Shown here one piece after another: positions 46,081 through 55,624 of a DNA stretch of 64,000 nt (within the stretch, counting starts at the first letter, position 1; every line of letters starts with the position of its first letter). The notes under the pieces are model-generated. The model had not been told where the DNA came from, did no database searches, and worked only from the letters and a program-made list of their open reading frames with translations. Source of the stretch: Nostoc sp. B(2019) (GTDB taxonomy: Bacteria; Cyanobacteriota; Cyanobacteriia; Cyanobacteriales; Nostocaceae). The stretch is from NCBI RefSeq assembly GCF_010091925.1, contig NZ_WVID01000003.1, positions 62,001 to 126,000 on the forward strand, read 5' to 3'. The translations under genes were made by a program, and so were the position numbers.

Positions 46081-47040
46081 ATGCGAGTAGTAGCCCTTGT
46101 CCCTGGCGGAATTGGCGACCAAATTCTCTTCTTTCCGACTTTAGATGGCCTAAAGCGCTATTACCCCGACGCTCAAATAGATGTCGTTGTGGAACCCCGG
46201 TCAAAACCTGCCTACCGGGTAAGTAAGTCAGTTAACGAGGTTGTTACCTTTGATTACAAAGACCGTAACAGTCTGGCAGATTGGAGCAACCTAGTGGGTA
46301 CAATTCGCGATCGCGAGTACGATGTTGCTATTGCTGTTGGACAAAGCTGGTTAGTTGGTCTTTTACTCTGGTTGACGGGAATTCCTACACGTATTGGCTA
46401 TCAAGGTAAAGGATCAGTTTTTCTTACCAACTCTGTGCCGTTTAAAGCATCTCAGTATGCAGCGACAGCATACCACGATTTGCTACAACCATTGGGCATC
46501 AATAGCCCTATTTCAGAGTTAACGGTAAGTGTACCGAAACCAGATATTGAGTGGGCACAAAAAGAACAGAAACGGTTAGGAGTACATGAAACAGGCTATA
46601 TCTTGATTCATGTCGGTTCTAGCCAGTTATCCCAGTCTAAAGGTCTGAACAACGTTTACCCTGTCGAAAATTGGCAGCAAATTATTCAAGACTTACAACA
46701 CAAGCAGCCGGATCTGCCTGTGGTGGTAATTAAAGAACCTGACAACGAGCAGTTTGTGCGATCGCTTTTGCAGCACTCTCCAGATATCAAAGTGACTTCC
46801 CCAGATGATATCGGTAAGTTAACTGCCATAATTCCCGGAGCAAGTTTGATGTTGTGTACTGATAGTGCGCCACTGCATCTGAGTGTAGCAACGCAAACCT
46901 ATACTATTGCCCTATTTGGTTCGACAGATCCAGCGAAGGTATTACCAAAAAGTGATAAATTCCTTGCCATTAAATCCCCCACGGGAAAAGTGGCAGACAT
47001 TGCACCCAATACAATTCTGGAGAAAATCTGGGGTGGCTAA
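46081..47040 (+). CDS. glycosyltransferase family 9 protein
   Basis: A 319-residue GT-B enzyme of the ADP-heptose:LPS heptosyltransferase family. It starts 'MRVVALVPGGIGDQILFFPTL', continues with 'LTGIPTRIGYQGKG', the nucleotide-sugar site 'ILIHVGSSQLSQSKGL', and 'LCTDSAPLHLSVATQTYTIALFGSTDP'. The acceptor is presumably an envelope glycan. It is divergently arranged with ispD with only about 70 bases between the starts. Confidence 0.88.
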   Translation: MRVVALVPGGIGDQILFFPTLDGLKRYYPDAQIDVVVEPRSKPAYRVSKSVNEVVTFDYKDRNSLADWSNLVGTIRDREYDVAIAVGQSWLVGLLLWLTGIPTRIGYQGKGSVFLTNSVPFKASQYAATAYHDLLQPLGINSPISELTVSVPKPDIEWAQKEQKRLGVHETGYILIHVGSSQLSQSKGLNNVYPVENWQQIIQDLQHKQPDLPVVVIKEPDNEQFVRSLLQHSPDIKVTSPDDIGKLTAIIPGASLMLCTDSAPLHLSVATQTYTIALFGSTDPAKVLPKSDKFLAIKSPTGKVADIAPNTILEKIWGG

Positions 47041-47236
47041 ACTAATAGTTTTTCAATAAGTTTCAAACAACTTGTGAGAAACTTTGATCATTTCTGTTAT
47101 TTCTGGTGACAGATAAAAATTCGTACCCCAAAAAAGTCAGCGTAGCAGAGTTAAGTGCATCAGAAAAATAGGGATAGGGTTCGAGTACTAACTAGAGGAT
47201 GCACTTTTAAGCTACTTTTAGTAATGTTTTGATCAG

Positions 47237-47959
47237 TTAGACTGCGGTCTTCAAGGATAAATCCAAAAACCACTCGTACCCCTCTCTAAATCTCTGCTTA
47301 CCATTATTCTCAACAATGCTACCGTGAGCTACGATGACTCGTTCAAAGTCCCAAGCAAGTATTTTTGTGACGGACTGTTTTACTTTCTTTTTTTCTCGTG
47401 TAGAAAATTTCTCTAACAATGACGGGCTAAGGGTTTTGTATCCTCCAATTACCCTAGCCGCTAATTGTGTGAGCAGCGGAAAGCTTTCATCAAAATTATA
47501 AGCTGTGTCTGTTAATACTAAGGTACGACTTTGTACATGAAAGAAGACACATTCATTTAGTAAATCCGGCCCACTCAAACCAAAGGTTCTAAAACCGTCA
47601 AACAATAAATATTGAATTTCATTTAAAAAACTGTTTTTATCTTCTTGGATCACCTGATCTATGGGAAGTTCGGGTGTTTTTGATTTTAGACCAGGTGCGG
47701 ACCAGAGCGTAGCTTTTGGGTAAAAAGCCTTAAAGTTAGATGTGAACAGGTAATGATAAAGATTTGGAGCAATAATGTGGGTAACATCTCCAATTTGATT
47801 AAGTTGCTGGATAGTTGACTCATCAATTTGGATGGGAGAAATAACGACTAGTTCACCATTTGCAAGGCGGATTACTGTCATTCTTGTACCAACACTAAGT
47901 CCAAAATACTTCAACGGTTGTTCAGCAACCCAAAGATTTTTGTCAATCTCCTTGAGCAT
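47237..47959 (-). CDS. DUF4336 domain-containing protein
   Basis: A 240-residue protein resembling the metallo-beta-lactamase fold ('LWVAEQPLKYFGLSVGTRMTVIRLANGELVVISP', 'ITHIIAPNLYHYLFTSNFKAFYP'-like text) but lacking the HxHxDH metal motif, as is usual for DUF4336. 'VLTDTAYNFDES' and 'VIVAHGSIVENNG' near the end keep some His/Asp residues. Function unknown. Confidence 0.8.
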   Translation of the reverse strand: MLKEIDKNLWVAEQPLKYFGLSVGTRMTVIRLANGELVVISPIQIDESTIQQLNQIGDVTHIIAPNLYHYLFTSNFKAFYPKATLWSAPGLKSKTPELPIDQVIQEDKNSFLNEIQYLLFDGFRTFGLSGPDLLNECVFFHVQSRTLVLTDTAYNFDESFPLLTQLAARVIGGYKTLSPSLLEKFSTREKKKVKQSVTKILAWDFERVIVAHGSIVENNGKQRFREGYEWFLDLSLKTAV

Positions 47960-48099
47960 AATAAACTACAAACTATTGGTAGACGATATCTGTAATTATG
48001 GAAAGCAAGAGAAGTAAAAATTGCTTAACTGAACTGTATTGAGTTTTAATGGGTAAAACTCTTATTTGCTCGCTATTCTACTTTTTTTAGCAATAATTT

Positions 48100-48570
48100 T
48101 TAAAATATTTCAAATAAAGCATCATCTAATTCATAACCCAGCATTTGCGCCATAGATTTCAGCCGCGACAGACTAGGAATACCTTGCTGTTTGAGCCAAT
48201 CACCTAAAATAAAAATTTTGTGCATCAAAAAGATTTCCAATGCTTCAGGATTGTATTGAATGCCTTCTTGGGAACTGAACTGGTGCGGTACAAGCATGGC
48301 GGCATAACGAGCAAATTCCCCAGCTTTCCAATCGAGTAAAAATGGCAACCAGGGATATTTGGCATCTAGGCGAACAAACCACAGCCGTACCTCTGGAATT
48401 TCTGAGAGTTCTCGTGGATCGCCAGGTTCCAAATCGTATTTTATGTCAAAGCGTAGCTGCTGTTCATGAGAAGCGGCTCCCTCTTGCAGCAGTTGCTCAA
48501 TCACTGTTTGTGCAGGCGACAAATCTAGATTGTTAATGGAGTTGTTATTGAGTGCGATCGCAATTGTCAT
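48100..48570 (-). CDS. CRR6 family NdhI maturation factor
   Basis: A 156-residue soluble protein homologous to chloroplast CRR6 (DUF1817), needed to assemble the NdhI subunit of the NDH-1 complex. Recognisable stretches are 'DIKYDLEPGDPRELSEIPEVRLWFVRLDAKYPWLPFLLDW', 'GEFARYAAMLVPH' and 'FLMHKIFILGDWLKQQGI'. Length agrees with cyanobacterial members. Confidence 0.9.
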   Translation of the reverse strand: MTIAIALNNNSINNLDLSPAQTVIEQLLQEGAASHEQQLRFDIKYDLEPGDPRELSEIPEVRLWFVRLDAKYPWLPFLLDWKAGEFARYAAMLVPHQFSSQEGIQYNPEALEIFLMHKIFILGDWLKQQGIPSLSRLKSMAQMLGYELDDALFEIF

Positions 48571-49069
48571 GGAGTCAGCAGCTACTTTCTTTGTGCTTAA
48601 TAGTAGGATCGAGAATCTACAGTAGCAGCTTTCAGCGATTGATGCTACATTTCCTGCAACGCAAAATTAAGATAAATATTACTGAAAGTTATGCTTTTAA
48701 CCAGGTATTTCAACTTACTAAGCAGATGGTAAACAAAGTAATTTTTGAATCTGATCTCGCATTCTGAAGGAAGTTTTACTAAACGATTAACACAAAATTT
48801 GCCAGCTTTAATAAAGGCAATGCCTGCATTCAGGTGGACATTAGCAACAATTTTAAGCTAAAGTTGTAATGAGTTTGTTTTAGATTAGGGTGTAACAAGG
48901 CAACTGCCAAGAAGCAAAAAGAATTATCGCCCCAACTTGTGACCTCCGCAGCATTACAAGCGAAAACGCAAGTATAGGTGAAAAGTTGGTGTGCAATATT
49001 CTGGCGTATATAAAATAAACATTCAAAATTGAAACAAAAAAATTTCCCCAACAGTTAACAAACTGTAAT
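48571..49069. other. 499-base region upstream of the Fur-family gene
   Basis: No gene supported; frames on either strand are short and unlike known proteins. The direct leader before 49070 is A-rich with 'AACAGTTAACAAACTGTAAT', which includes a CAGTTAACAAACTG dyad that might be an operator of the regulator itself (inference). Confidence 0.4.
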
Positions 49070-49513
49070 ATGCAAAAACAAGCGATTTCTACAAAACCAA
49101 TTCGTTCCTTAGAAGATGCTCTTGAGCGGTGTCAAATACTAGGTATGCGCGTCAGCCGCCAGCGTCGTTTTATTCTAGAATTACTTTGGCAAGCAAATGA
49201 ACATCTTTCTGCTAGAGAGATTTACGATCGCTTGAACCAGCAAGGTAAAGAGATCGGACACACCTCTGTATATCAAAATTTAGAAGCATTATCTAGTCAG
49301 GGCATCATTGAGTCTATTGAACGCTGCGACGGGCGTTTATACGGCAATATCAGTGACTCTCATAGTCATGTCCACTGCGTAGATACAAATCAAATTCTCG
49401 ATGTGCATGTAGAACTGCCAGAAGATTTTATCCGCAAAATTGAAGAACAAACAGGAGTGCGGATTACTGATTACAGTATTAACTTTTATGGCTGTCGCAA
49501 TGCAGAAAGCTAG
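49070..49513 (+). CDS. Fur family regulator, PerR/FurC-like
   Basis: A 147-residue metal-dependent repressor. The winged helix covers residues 15-90 ('GMRVSRQRRFILELLWQANEHLSAREIYDRL', 'TSVYQNLEALSSQGIIE'). The dimerisation part has 'HSHVHCVDTNQILDV' with His ligands. Only one Cys of the usual CxxC pair remains there and one near the end ('YGCRN'), so no complete structural zinc site is visible. This matches my memory of Anabaena FurC (PerR) more than FurA or Zur. It probably controls peroxide-stress genes. Confidence 0.82.
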   Translation: MQKQAISTKPIRSLEDALERCQILGMRVSRQRRFILELLWQANEHLSAREIYDRLNQQGKEIGHTSVYQNLEALSSQGIIESIERCDGRLYGNISDSHSHVHCVDTNQILDVHVELPEDFIRKIEEQTGVRITDYSINFYGCRNAES

Positions 49514-49590
49514 GGATTGGGGATGGGGAGTGGGGACTGGGGGGCAGAGGGGGATAAAATAACTTTTGACTTTTGACTCTTGACACTTGA

Positions 49591-52500
49591 CTAATACTCA
49601 TTACTATCATCAATGGGGTTAGTGCTAAAAACCGTTTCATCGTCGGCATCATCATATAAATCTACTGGCAAAATCATTCCTTCTGAGCTTTCAATTATTC
49701 CGATATTAGGGGGTTTGTTCCATCTAATATCTATTTTTGCCGTGGTTTTATAGATGTTCAAGAGTGACTGCTGCGATTGCAAATTTTTTAGTCTTTGAAA
49801 CTCCTCTTTGGAGAACACAGCACCGCTGACGGTGGCGAATTCTTTGTCAGCTTCAGTGAGAATAGCATCAAATAAACAGGCATGGGTGAGATTGGCTGAA
49901 TTAAAATTTACCCCCATGAGATTCGCCTGTTCCAGGTTTGCGCCTACGAGATTTGCCCTTTCTAGGTTTGCGCCTGCAAGGTTTGCTTGTCTTAGGTTTG
50001 CACCTGCGAGGTTTGCTTGTTTTAAGTTTGCTCCAGTCAAATTTGCCCCGATTAATTCCGCGTTAGATAAGTTTGCCTGCTCAAGATTTACCTGAGTTAA
50101 CATAACTTGCAACAAAGAGGCTGCCGATAGGTTGAGTCCAGCTAAAGAATTTGAGCGCATTCGGGTTGCGAAGGTACTTTTGTGTAAAACATCTGTCCTA
50201 GCAATCAGCAGGCTCAGCGCTTCTGGATTGAATTCTGTTAAAGTGGTTGGATTGCCGCAAGGCCAAAAGGGGACTTTTGCTTCTCGGTGGCAAGCACAAA
50301 GCAATAAAAATACATTTAGTCCCACCGCAGCATTTACCTGCTCGACATTAACAGGGTTTTGCAGTGCGTGAAAATAAGTCAAAGCTTTATGGGCGATACC
50401 CTCATCTAACCAACGGCCTTGACAGTAGGCACGCCAGAAAAGCAAAAGACGTTGAAACAGAACTTCAAACGAAAATTGGTGGTTTTGGCCTCGTCGCAAC
50501 TCCTCGAACGCGAGTTCTTCAATTTCCTGGTTGAGGACGCCGTAACCGAGTAAATTATAAAGGTGCTGAGCCACACTACTGGGAGAATCCAGGACAAAGC
50601 TGAATGTACCGTAAGCATCTTCTTGGCGCTGAGTTAGAGATGTTAACTCAGCAGTAAGAGCCTCAGCACATAGATATTCTCCTAACTTGATATACGAAAA
50701 CTCAATTAAACTCAGACTTTCTGTTGCGCCTTGGTGTGAGGATTTGAAATCTTGAGTTTTAAAGTAAAACCTTGGTAAGGTATGAAATTTACCAGTTAAA
50801 TTAATTTGATGGCGTTGCGAGTGCAGAATTTTGAGAGCGATCGCTCGCATCTGCTCAAGTATATCTTGGGGGTGACGACCAGCGAGTAAATTAGCGATCG
50901 CTTCTGGAGATCGGTGGATATGAGCCGACCCTGAACGCAGTAGCATCGTCTTAATACCGCCAGTTAGTGGATAACCCAATAACCATCGCCTGAGTCGATG
51001 ATAAATTTCCCCTAACAGCGAGGCGTTAGTGTTGCCAGCTTGCAATAGTTCTTCATCTAACAGTCCATCACGGTGCAAAATGCCAAGCAAATGCAGTATC
51101 AGGGGTTGACGTAGAAGAGTCGATATTTCTGGAAACTTTGATGGACTGGCAAATAATCCTGCCTGTTTTAAAAAGGTAAAGAAATTTTGAGCGATAGGCA
51201 AAGATTGTACCGTTGCCCACTGCTGAAACCATTGTTTAAGTTCGTCTACCTCCAACGGCTGGATGGTAATTCGCCTCAATGGCAGTGACAGTCTAGGGAA
51301 GATTTCTTGCAATGTCGTTGAACGACTCGTCAATACAATCTTGTGTCGGCGTTGAGACTGTAAGCTCAATAACTGCTGGATAAAAATTGCCTTTGCTCTT
51401 GTGCCCTGACTAGAAGGAGGTAATTCATCCAAACCATCTAGCAACAACAAACACCTAGGACTGTCTTGCTCCAGCCAAGTTGCAAGGTTTGTATCTAAAT
51501 TAAAAGGAAAAGCAGAATTCAGAGTTTGGGCTAAATCACCGTATGTTACATCCCGTAGTCTAATTAATACGGGCATCCAGGTAGGATAAAGTTCCCGTGC
51601 AACTTGTGCCGCCCAAATTTGGCAAAAACTGGTTTTTCCATAACCAGGTTCCGACTCAATTACGGCAATAGTTTCTAAATCAGCTAGCTGTTGCTGTGCC
51701 CATGCCTTTAAATCGACTGGCTTAGTAATTTTTTTATCTTGCTCAAAATTATCCTCTACTGGCATGCCTGTGGGCGGTACATAGATATCCTTAAGTGCAA
51801 AGGATTCTATGAGTAATGGATTACTCAGGCTTTGGAGCAAACTTGCTCGGTAATGTTCTCGGTACAAGTCAATTTTTTCACCCACTCTAGAACTAAACGG
51901 TGCTCCTGGGGTGATGGAGTTGGGAGAAAATGAAATCCCCAATTGGACAAATTTTTGTAATTGTGCCAGAGGGGCAGCATTCTCAGTAACAACCACCAGT
52001 AAATGGCCAGCAAGTGAGTTGACTAAACGCTGTGTTATCAGTTTAGCTTCGGGTTCCTCTGCACCATTGGCGACCAACCAAGCAATGACAGCATTGTTGA
52101 TTTGTTGCACCAGTAATGAGTCTGCAACTAAAGACAGCGCTTGTTCAGCTTGAGTATCAGTCAATTTGCCTGGGCTGAGAGTTTTCAGCAATCCCAGCAA
52201 TTGAGCATCTTGGAGGGGTTTTAGAGGAAGAGAGGGTAAAGTGAGTGCTGAGTAGAGAGGATGAACAAGAACTTCTTCCTTGTTTCCTTGTTCCCCTTGT
52301 CCCCTTGTCTCCTTGTCCGACAATAAGGGGATTGCCCGGTTTAACCAGGGTTTTTGCAAGCTTTTTTCTTGATCTAGAACTACTTGCAAAGCTTGGAGAT
52401 AGGCAATTTGAAAGGCTAGCCATGTGCCTTCATTACGTTTTAAAGGTTTTTTCTGGCTGAGATTACGTAACAGGCTTTCTGTCAACTGGGCAATGACGCT

Positions 52501-52698
52501 GATATCTTGCCAAACAGCATCCAAGGGCAATTCTAAGACCTCTACCAGGGGACAAAGATCAAAAGGCATAAGGCTTTTGATCTCCATATCCTGAACAATA
52601 CGGTAGGCGATCCCTGCCAATTGTCCCGCTGAAAATCCTCTAATTTGACTGATTTCGATGTAGCGTTCTGCCAACCAATGCCGAATACTCAAGTTCAT
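49591..52698 (-). CDS. NACHT-domain STAND NTPase with C-terminal pentapeptide repeats
   Basis: A 1035-residue protein. Residues 1-300 are a helical region of unknown type. The NACHT module has Walker A 'GYGKTS' (352-357) and Walker B 'LLLLDGLDELPP' (near 417-428), then 'KIVLTSRSTTL' (sensor 1). A helical spacer precedes about 20 pentapeptide repeats (roughly 850-960) of the A(N/D)L type, such as 'GANLERANLVGANLEQANL'. The tail is acidic. NACHT proteins act as ligand-triggered switches in signalling or phage defence; the pentapeptide helix could be the sensor. An insert near residues 128-145 is encoded by short tandem repeats. No partner genes are apparent. Confidence 0.85.
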   Translation of the reverse strand: MNLSIRHWLAERYIEISQIRGFSAGQLAGIAYRIVQDMEIKSLMPFDLCPLVEVLELPLDAVWQDISVIAQLTESLLRNLSQKKPLKRNEGTWLAFQIAYLQALQVVLDQEKSLQKPWLNRAIPLLSDKETRGQGEQGNKEEVLVHPLYSALTLPSLPLKPLQDAQLLGLLKTLSPGKLTDTQAEQALSLVADSLLVQQINNAVIAWLVANGAEEPEAKLITQRLVNSLAGHLLVVVTENAAPLAQLQKFVQLGISFSPNSITPGAPFSSRVGEKIDLYREHYRASLLQSLSNPLLIESFALKDIYVPPTGMPVEDNFEQDKKITKPVDLKAWAQQQLADLETIAVIESEPGYGKTSFCQIWAAQVARELYPTWMPVLIRLRDVTYGDLAQTLNSAFPFNLDTNLATWLEQDSPRCLLLLDGLDELPPSSQGTRAKAIFIQQLLSLQSQRRHKIVLTSRSTTLQEIFPRLSLPLRRITIQPLEVDELKQWFQQWATVQSLPIAQNFFTFLKQAGLFASPSKFPEISTLLRQPLILHLLGILHRDGLLDEELLQAGNTNASLLGEIYHRLRRWLLGYPLTGGIKTMLLRSGSAHIHRSPEAIANLLAGRHPQDILEQMRAIALKILHSQRHQINLTGKFHTLPRFYFKTQDFKSSHQGATESLSLIEFSYIKLGEYLCAEALTAELTSLTQRQEDAYGTFSFVLDSPSSVAQHLYNLLGYGVLNQEIEELAFEELRRGQNHQFSFEVLFQRLLLFWRAYCQGRWLDEGIAHKALTYFHALQNPVNVEQVNAAVGLNVFLLLCACHREAKVPFWPCGNPTTLTEFNPEALSLLIARTDVLHKSTFATRMRSNSLAGLNLSAASLLQVMLTQVNLEQANLSNAELIGANLTGANLKQANLAGANLRQANLAGANLERANLVGANLEQANLMGVNFNSANLTHACLFDAILTEADKEFATVSGAVFSKEEFQRLKNLQSQQSLLNIYKTTAKIDIRWNKPPNIGIIESSEGMILPVDLYDDADDETVFSTNPIDDSNEY
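52278..52318. repeat. heptameric repeat inside the NACHT coding region
   Basis: About six degenerate copies of CCTTGTY (seven bases) lie in frame and encode the polar stretch 'TRGQGEQGNKEE' of the protein. It is the same repeat class as the intergenic ones but within a gene. Confidence 0.7.
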
Positions 52699-52838
52699 TT
52701 AATTACACGGTGAATGGCTGCATAAGGTAATTATGATCCATTTATTCAGGTAGCAAAAACAGGTAACAATGGGGAGGACTAAGTTTAGTGTCAAAGCTGT
52801 TTTCTGACTAGCAAAAAACAGTTGTATTTGAGCAGACT

Positions 52839-54596
52839 ATGAGCGATCGCCCTCTGAAATTATTGCTAATCGACCAAGACCCGATATTCCGTCTAGGACT
52901 ACGGGCAGCTTTGGACGCAATTCCTGACTTGCAAGTGATAGCCGAGGTAGAAACTGATACCTCTGCCTTGCAGATTTTAGCAGAAATCGCCAAAAAAGAC
53001 CCTAAGCAAGTAAATTTGGTGATTTTAGAATTAGGTAATGGTCGCTCCACCACAAGTCAGCAACTAGGTTTGCAGTTCTGTCGCCAACTGAGAGCTTTAT
53101 ACCCCAACCTGCCAATTTTGCTTTTTAGTTATGTTCAAGAACAAGGAATACTGTTGGCTGCGAAGGCTATTGGTGTGAATGGCTACTGTGCCAAAGGCAT
53201 ACCTCTTTCTGAGTTAGTCGTAGCTATGCGAGAAGTAGCGTCTGGTGGTTCCTATTGGTTTGTGGATATTGGAGGTGGAAATTCTCAAAATTCAAAACTT
53301 CGCATTCAAAGCTCATCTCTCCCATTCGTTAAGCTCCGAAATAATTTACGTTTGTCAGGAATTGGTTACATTGATGCCACCCTAGCGGCAGTAACAGCAC
53401 AATTACAAGTTCCTGGACTGCCACTACTAGATCGAGCAATTCTGGCTGGACAACGACGAGAACTGCTAGCATCTCGTTGGTTGGTCAATAAGTTATTGCC
53501 ATCACAACAAAGGCAACAACAGGGGCAATTTATCCCAGACGCGCCGCCTTCGCTTGTTCTAAGTAGTGCAATCTCCAAATCAGATTCACAACAGAGGCAA
53601 ATGCCATCTCTACTCAGTCCAAGAGCACTGCAATCTGACTTATTTTCATCTTGCGTTACTAAACTCCAGTTTCCTTTACAAAATGTCACAAATGTGCATT
53701 TGGAAATTGATATTTTACGTGAAGAAAAAAAACGAGAATTACTTTATTTGATTCTGCAAAAATTAGCTGAACAATTGGATGACTTGCGCGTTTCTCAAAT
53801 CGAGATTAATCAATTATATGAGGTAAAAAGTACCTTATTAAGCGATTTATGGCAAGCCGCAATTACAGATTTTTTTGGGAAATTTTCGCGGGTGCGAGTG
53901 GGCAATCAGGATATAGAGATTGTCAAATATTTGCTGCAAAATGCAGAGGTTGTCCAAACGGATATTCTTAATCAAATCCCGTTAGTAGTTGAATTGTTTG
54001 CTTATCTACTATTTCAAACAGAATTACGCATTGATAATGCCTCTTATCCAGCATTTAGCGCTGAAGCCAAGTCTCAAGCCTTAATGATTTTAGAGAATTT
54101 GTTGATTCAGGTAGCGAATGGGGTAATGCAACCACTACTGAACTCTTTGGCAGATGTAGAAGCGATTAAGCAAAGTTTTTATGGTCGCCAATTGATCTCA
54201 ACACGGGAGATTGAACGTTTTAGAAATGAACTGTCATGGAAATACCGTTTAAATAGTTATATAAATGAGCCAAAAGCAATTTTTGAAAGCCGCTATGTGC
54301 TATTTGTAATTGCACCTCGTGGTATTGCTGAAACTTCGGTTTATGCTCCTCGAAATAAGGAGTTAGCACAACTTTCAGGTGTTCCCTTAGTGGTGACACT
54401 GATTCTAGAATTTAGGGATGCGATCGCACCTCGATTGCGATCGTTGGTAAGTTTTTTAGGCAGTGGTATTGTCTTTATTCTCACCCAAGTAATAGGACGA
54501 GGTTTAGGTTTAATCGGTCGTGGTATTCTACAAGGTATTGGTAGTGTTTCGTTTACAGAAAAAAACCTCCGAAAAAATAGCGATCGACCTAAGTGA
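52839..54596 (+). CDS. receiver-like domain fused to DUF3685 (Ycf55-like)
   Basis: A 585-residue protein. Residues 1-130 are a response-regulator receiver: acidic pair in 'LLIDQDPIFRLG', 'LPILLFSYVQE' and the Lys in 'GYCAKGIPLSELVVAM'. The phosphoacceptor position is Glu ('LVILELGNG', residue 64), not Asp. Residues about 170-580 match DUF3685/Ycf55, a cyanobacterial and red-algal plastid family of unknown function. The C-terminal third has hydrophobic stretches near 'FLGSGIVFILTQVIGRGLGLIG' that may bind membrane. Confidence 0.82.
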   Translation: MSDRPLKLLLIDQDPIFRLGLRAALDAIPDLQVIAEVETDTSALQILAEIAKKDPKQVNLVILELGNGRSTTSQQLGLQFCRQLRALYPNLPILLFSYVQEQGILLAAKAIGVNGYCAKGIPLSELVVAMREVASGGSYWFVDIGGGNSQNSKLRIQSSSLPFVKLRNNLRLSGIGYIDATLAAVTAQLQVPGLPLLDRAILAGQRRELLASRWLVNKLLPSQQRQQQGQFIPDAPPSLVLSSAISKSDSQQRQMPSLLSPRALQSDLFSSCVTKLQFPLQNVTNVHLEIDILREEKKRELLYLILQKLAEQLDDLRVSQIEINQLYEVKSTLLSDLWQAAITDFFGKFSRVRVGNQDIEIVKYLLQNAEVVQTDILNQIPLVVELFAYLLFQTELRIDNASYPAFSAEAKSQALMILENLLIQVANGVMQPLLNSLADVEAIKQSFYGRQLISTREIERFRNELSWKYRLNSYINEPKAIFESRYVLFVIAPRGIAETSVYAPRNKELAQLSGVPLVVTLILEFRDAIAPRLRSLVSFLGSGIVFILTQVIGRGLGLIGRGILQGIGSVSFTEKNLRKNSDRPK

Positions 54597-54617
54597 AGAG
54601 GGGAGTCGTAAAAAGTT

Positions 54618-54650
54618 AGATCCCCGACTTCTCAAAGAAGTCGGGGATCT
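54618..54650. repeat. perfect 15-bp inverted repeat (AGATCCCCGACTTCT)
   Basis: Fifteen-base perfect arms with a CAA loop, 24 bases after the DUF3685 stop. Likely a dispersed palindrome that also works as a terminator. It shares the 'TCCCCGACTTCT' core with the aroG terminator region. Confidence 0.75.
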
Positions 54651-54748
54651 GGATACCTAACAGCATTCTCAGGATAGTTGAAGAGTTTTAATATTTTATA
54701 CTAGGTTAATAATGAAACAATTATGCCCTCAAAAAACAGTCGTAATAA

Positions 54749-55537
54749 ATGAAACAGATAATTAGGAAAGCTCTAACTTTCTTGTCAGTATACTATGCCT
54801 ATATGGTTGAGTATCGAGCAGAACTGATTTTATGGGTTTTAGCTGGATCTTTGCCAATTATTTTCATGGGTATTTGGATACAAGCGGCACAAGGCGGAGA
54901 ATTTGGCTTAACACCTGTGGATTTTGCTCGTTACTTTCTTACAGTTTTCGTTGTTAGGCAAATTACAGTTGCTTGGGTAATTTGGGATTTTGAAAAGGAA
55001 GTAGTGGAAGGCAAGCTTTCACCCAAATTGTTACAACCAATAGATCCGGTATGGCATCACGTGGCGTCTCATCTTGCTGAAAGAGTGGCTCGTATACCAT
55101 TTGTGTTGTTACTAATTATGTTATTTTTTTTACTCTATCCTCAAGCCTTTTGGCTACCGAGTTTGGGTAAATTTTTACTGTTTATATTGGCGGTGGTACT
55201 AGCTTTTGTTTTGCGGTTTCTCATTCAACATACCTTAGCCATATTCGCCTTTTGGACGGAACGGGCTAGCGCTTTAGAAAGTTTTTGGTTTTTGTTTTAT
55301 ATATTTTTGTCGGGAATTATTGCGCCTTTAAATGTCTTTCCAGAATCGGTACGGACAATAGTGCTGTTTACGCCTTTTCCCTATTTGATTGATTTTCCTG
55401 CAAGTCTTTTAGTAGGGCTACCCGTGGATATAGCACGGGGATTTTGGTCAATGGTAGGTTGGATATTAGTGTTTTTAGGCGCTAATCGCTTACTGTGGCG
55501 TGCAGGATTGAAACGGTATTCGGGGATGGGAGCGTGA
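54749..55537 (+). CDS. ABC-2 type transporter permease
   Basis: A 262-residue membrane protein with six predicted helices ('LILWVLAGSLPIIFMGIWI', 'VLLLIMLFFLLYPQAFWL', 'FLLFILAVVLAFVLRFLI', 'FWFLFYIFLSGIIAPLNVFP' and others). It matches the ABC-2/DUF990 permease group, often found as two permeases plus an ATPase; neither partner is adjacent here. Substrate unknown. Confidence 0.85.
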   Translation: MKQIIRKALTFLSVYYAYMVEYRAELILWVLAGSLPIIFMGIWIQAAQGGEFGLTPVDFARYFLTVFVVRQITVAWVIWDFEKEVVEGKLSPKLLQPIDPVWHHVASHLAERVARIPFVLLLIMLFFLLYPQAFWLPSLGKFLLFILAVVLAFVLRFLIQHTLAIFAFWTERASALESFWFLFYIFLSGIIAPLNVFPESVRTIVLFTPFPYLIDFPASLLVGLPVDIARGFWSMVGWILVFLGANRLLWRAGLKRYSGMGA

Positions 55538-55624
55538 AAAATTAAAAATTGAAAAAAGAAAGATTTCTCTAACACTGACATATCCCACCTAACGCTTTAC
55601 CCAACTCAAAGAAGTTCCATTAAA

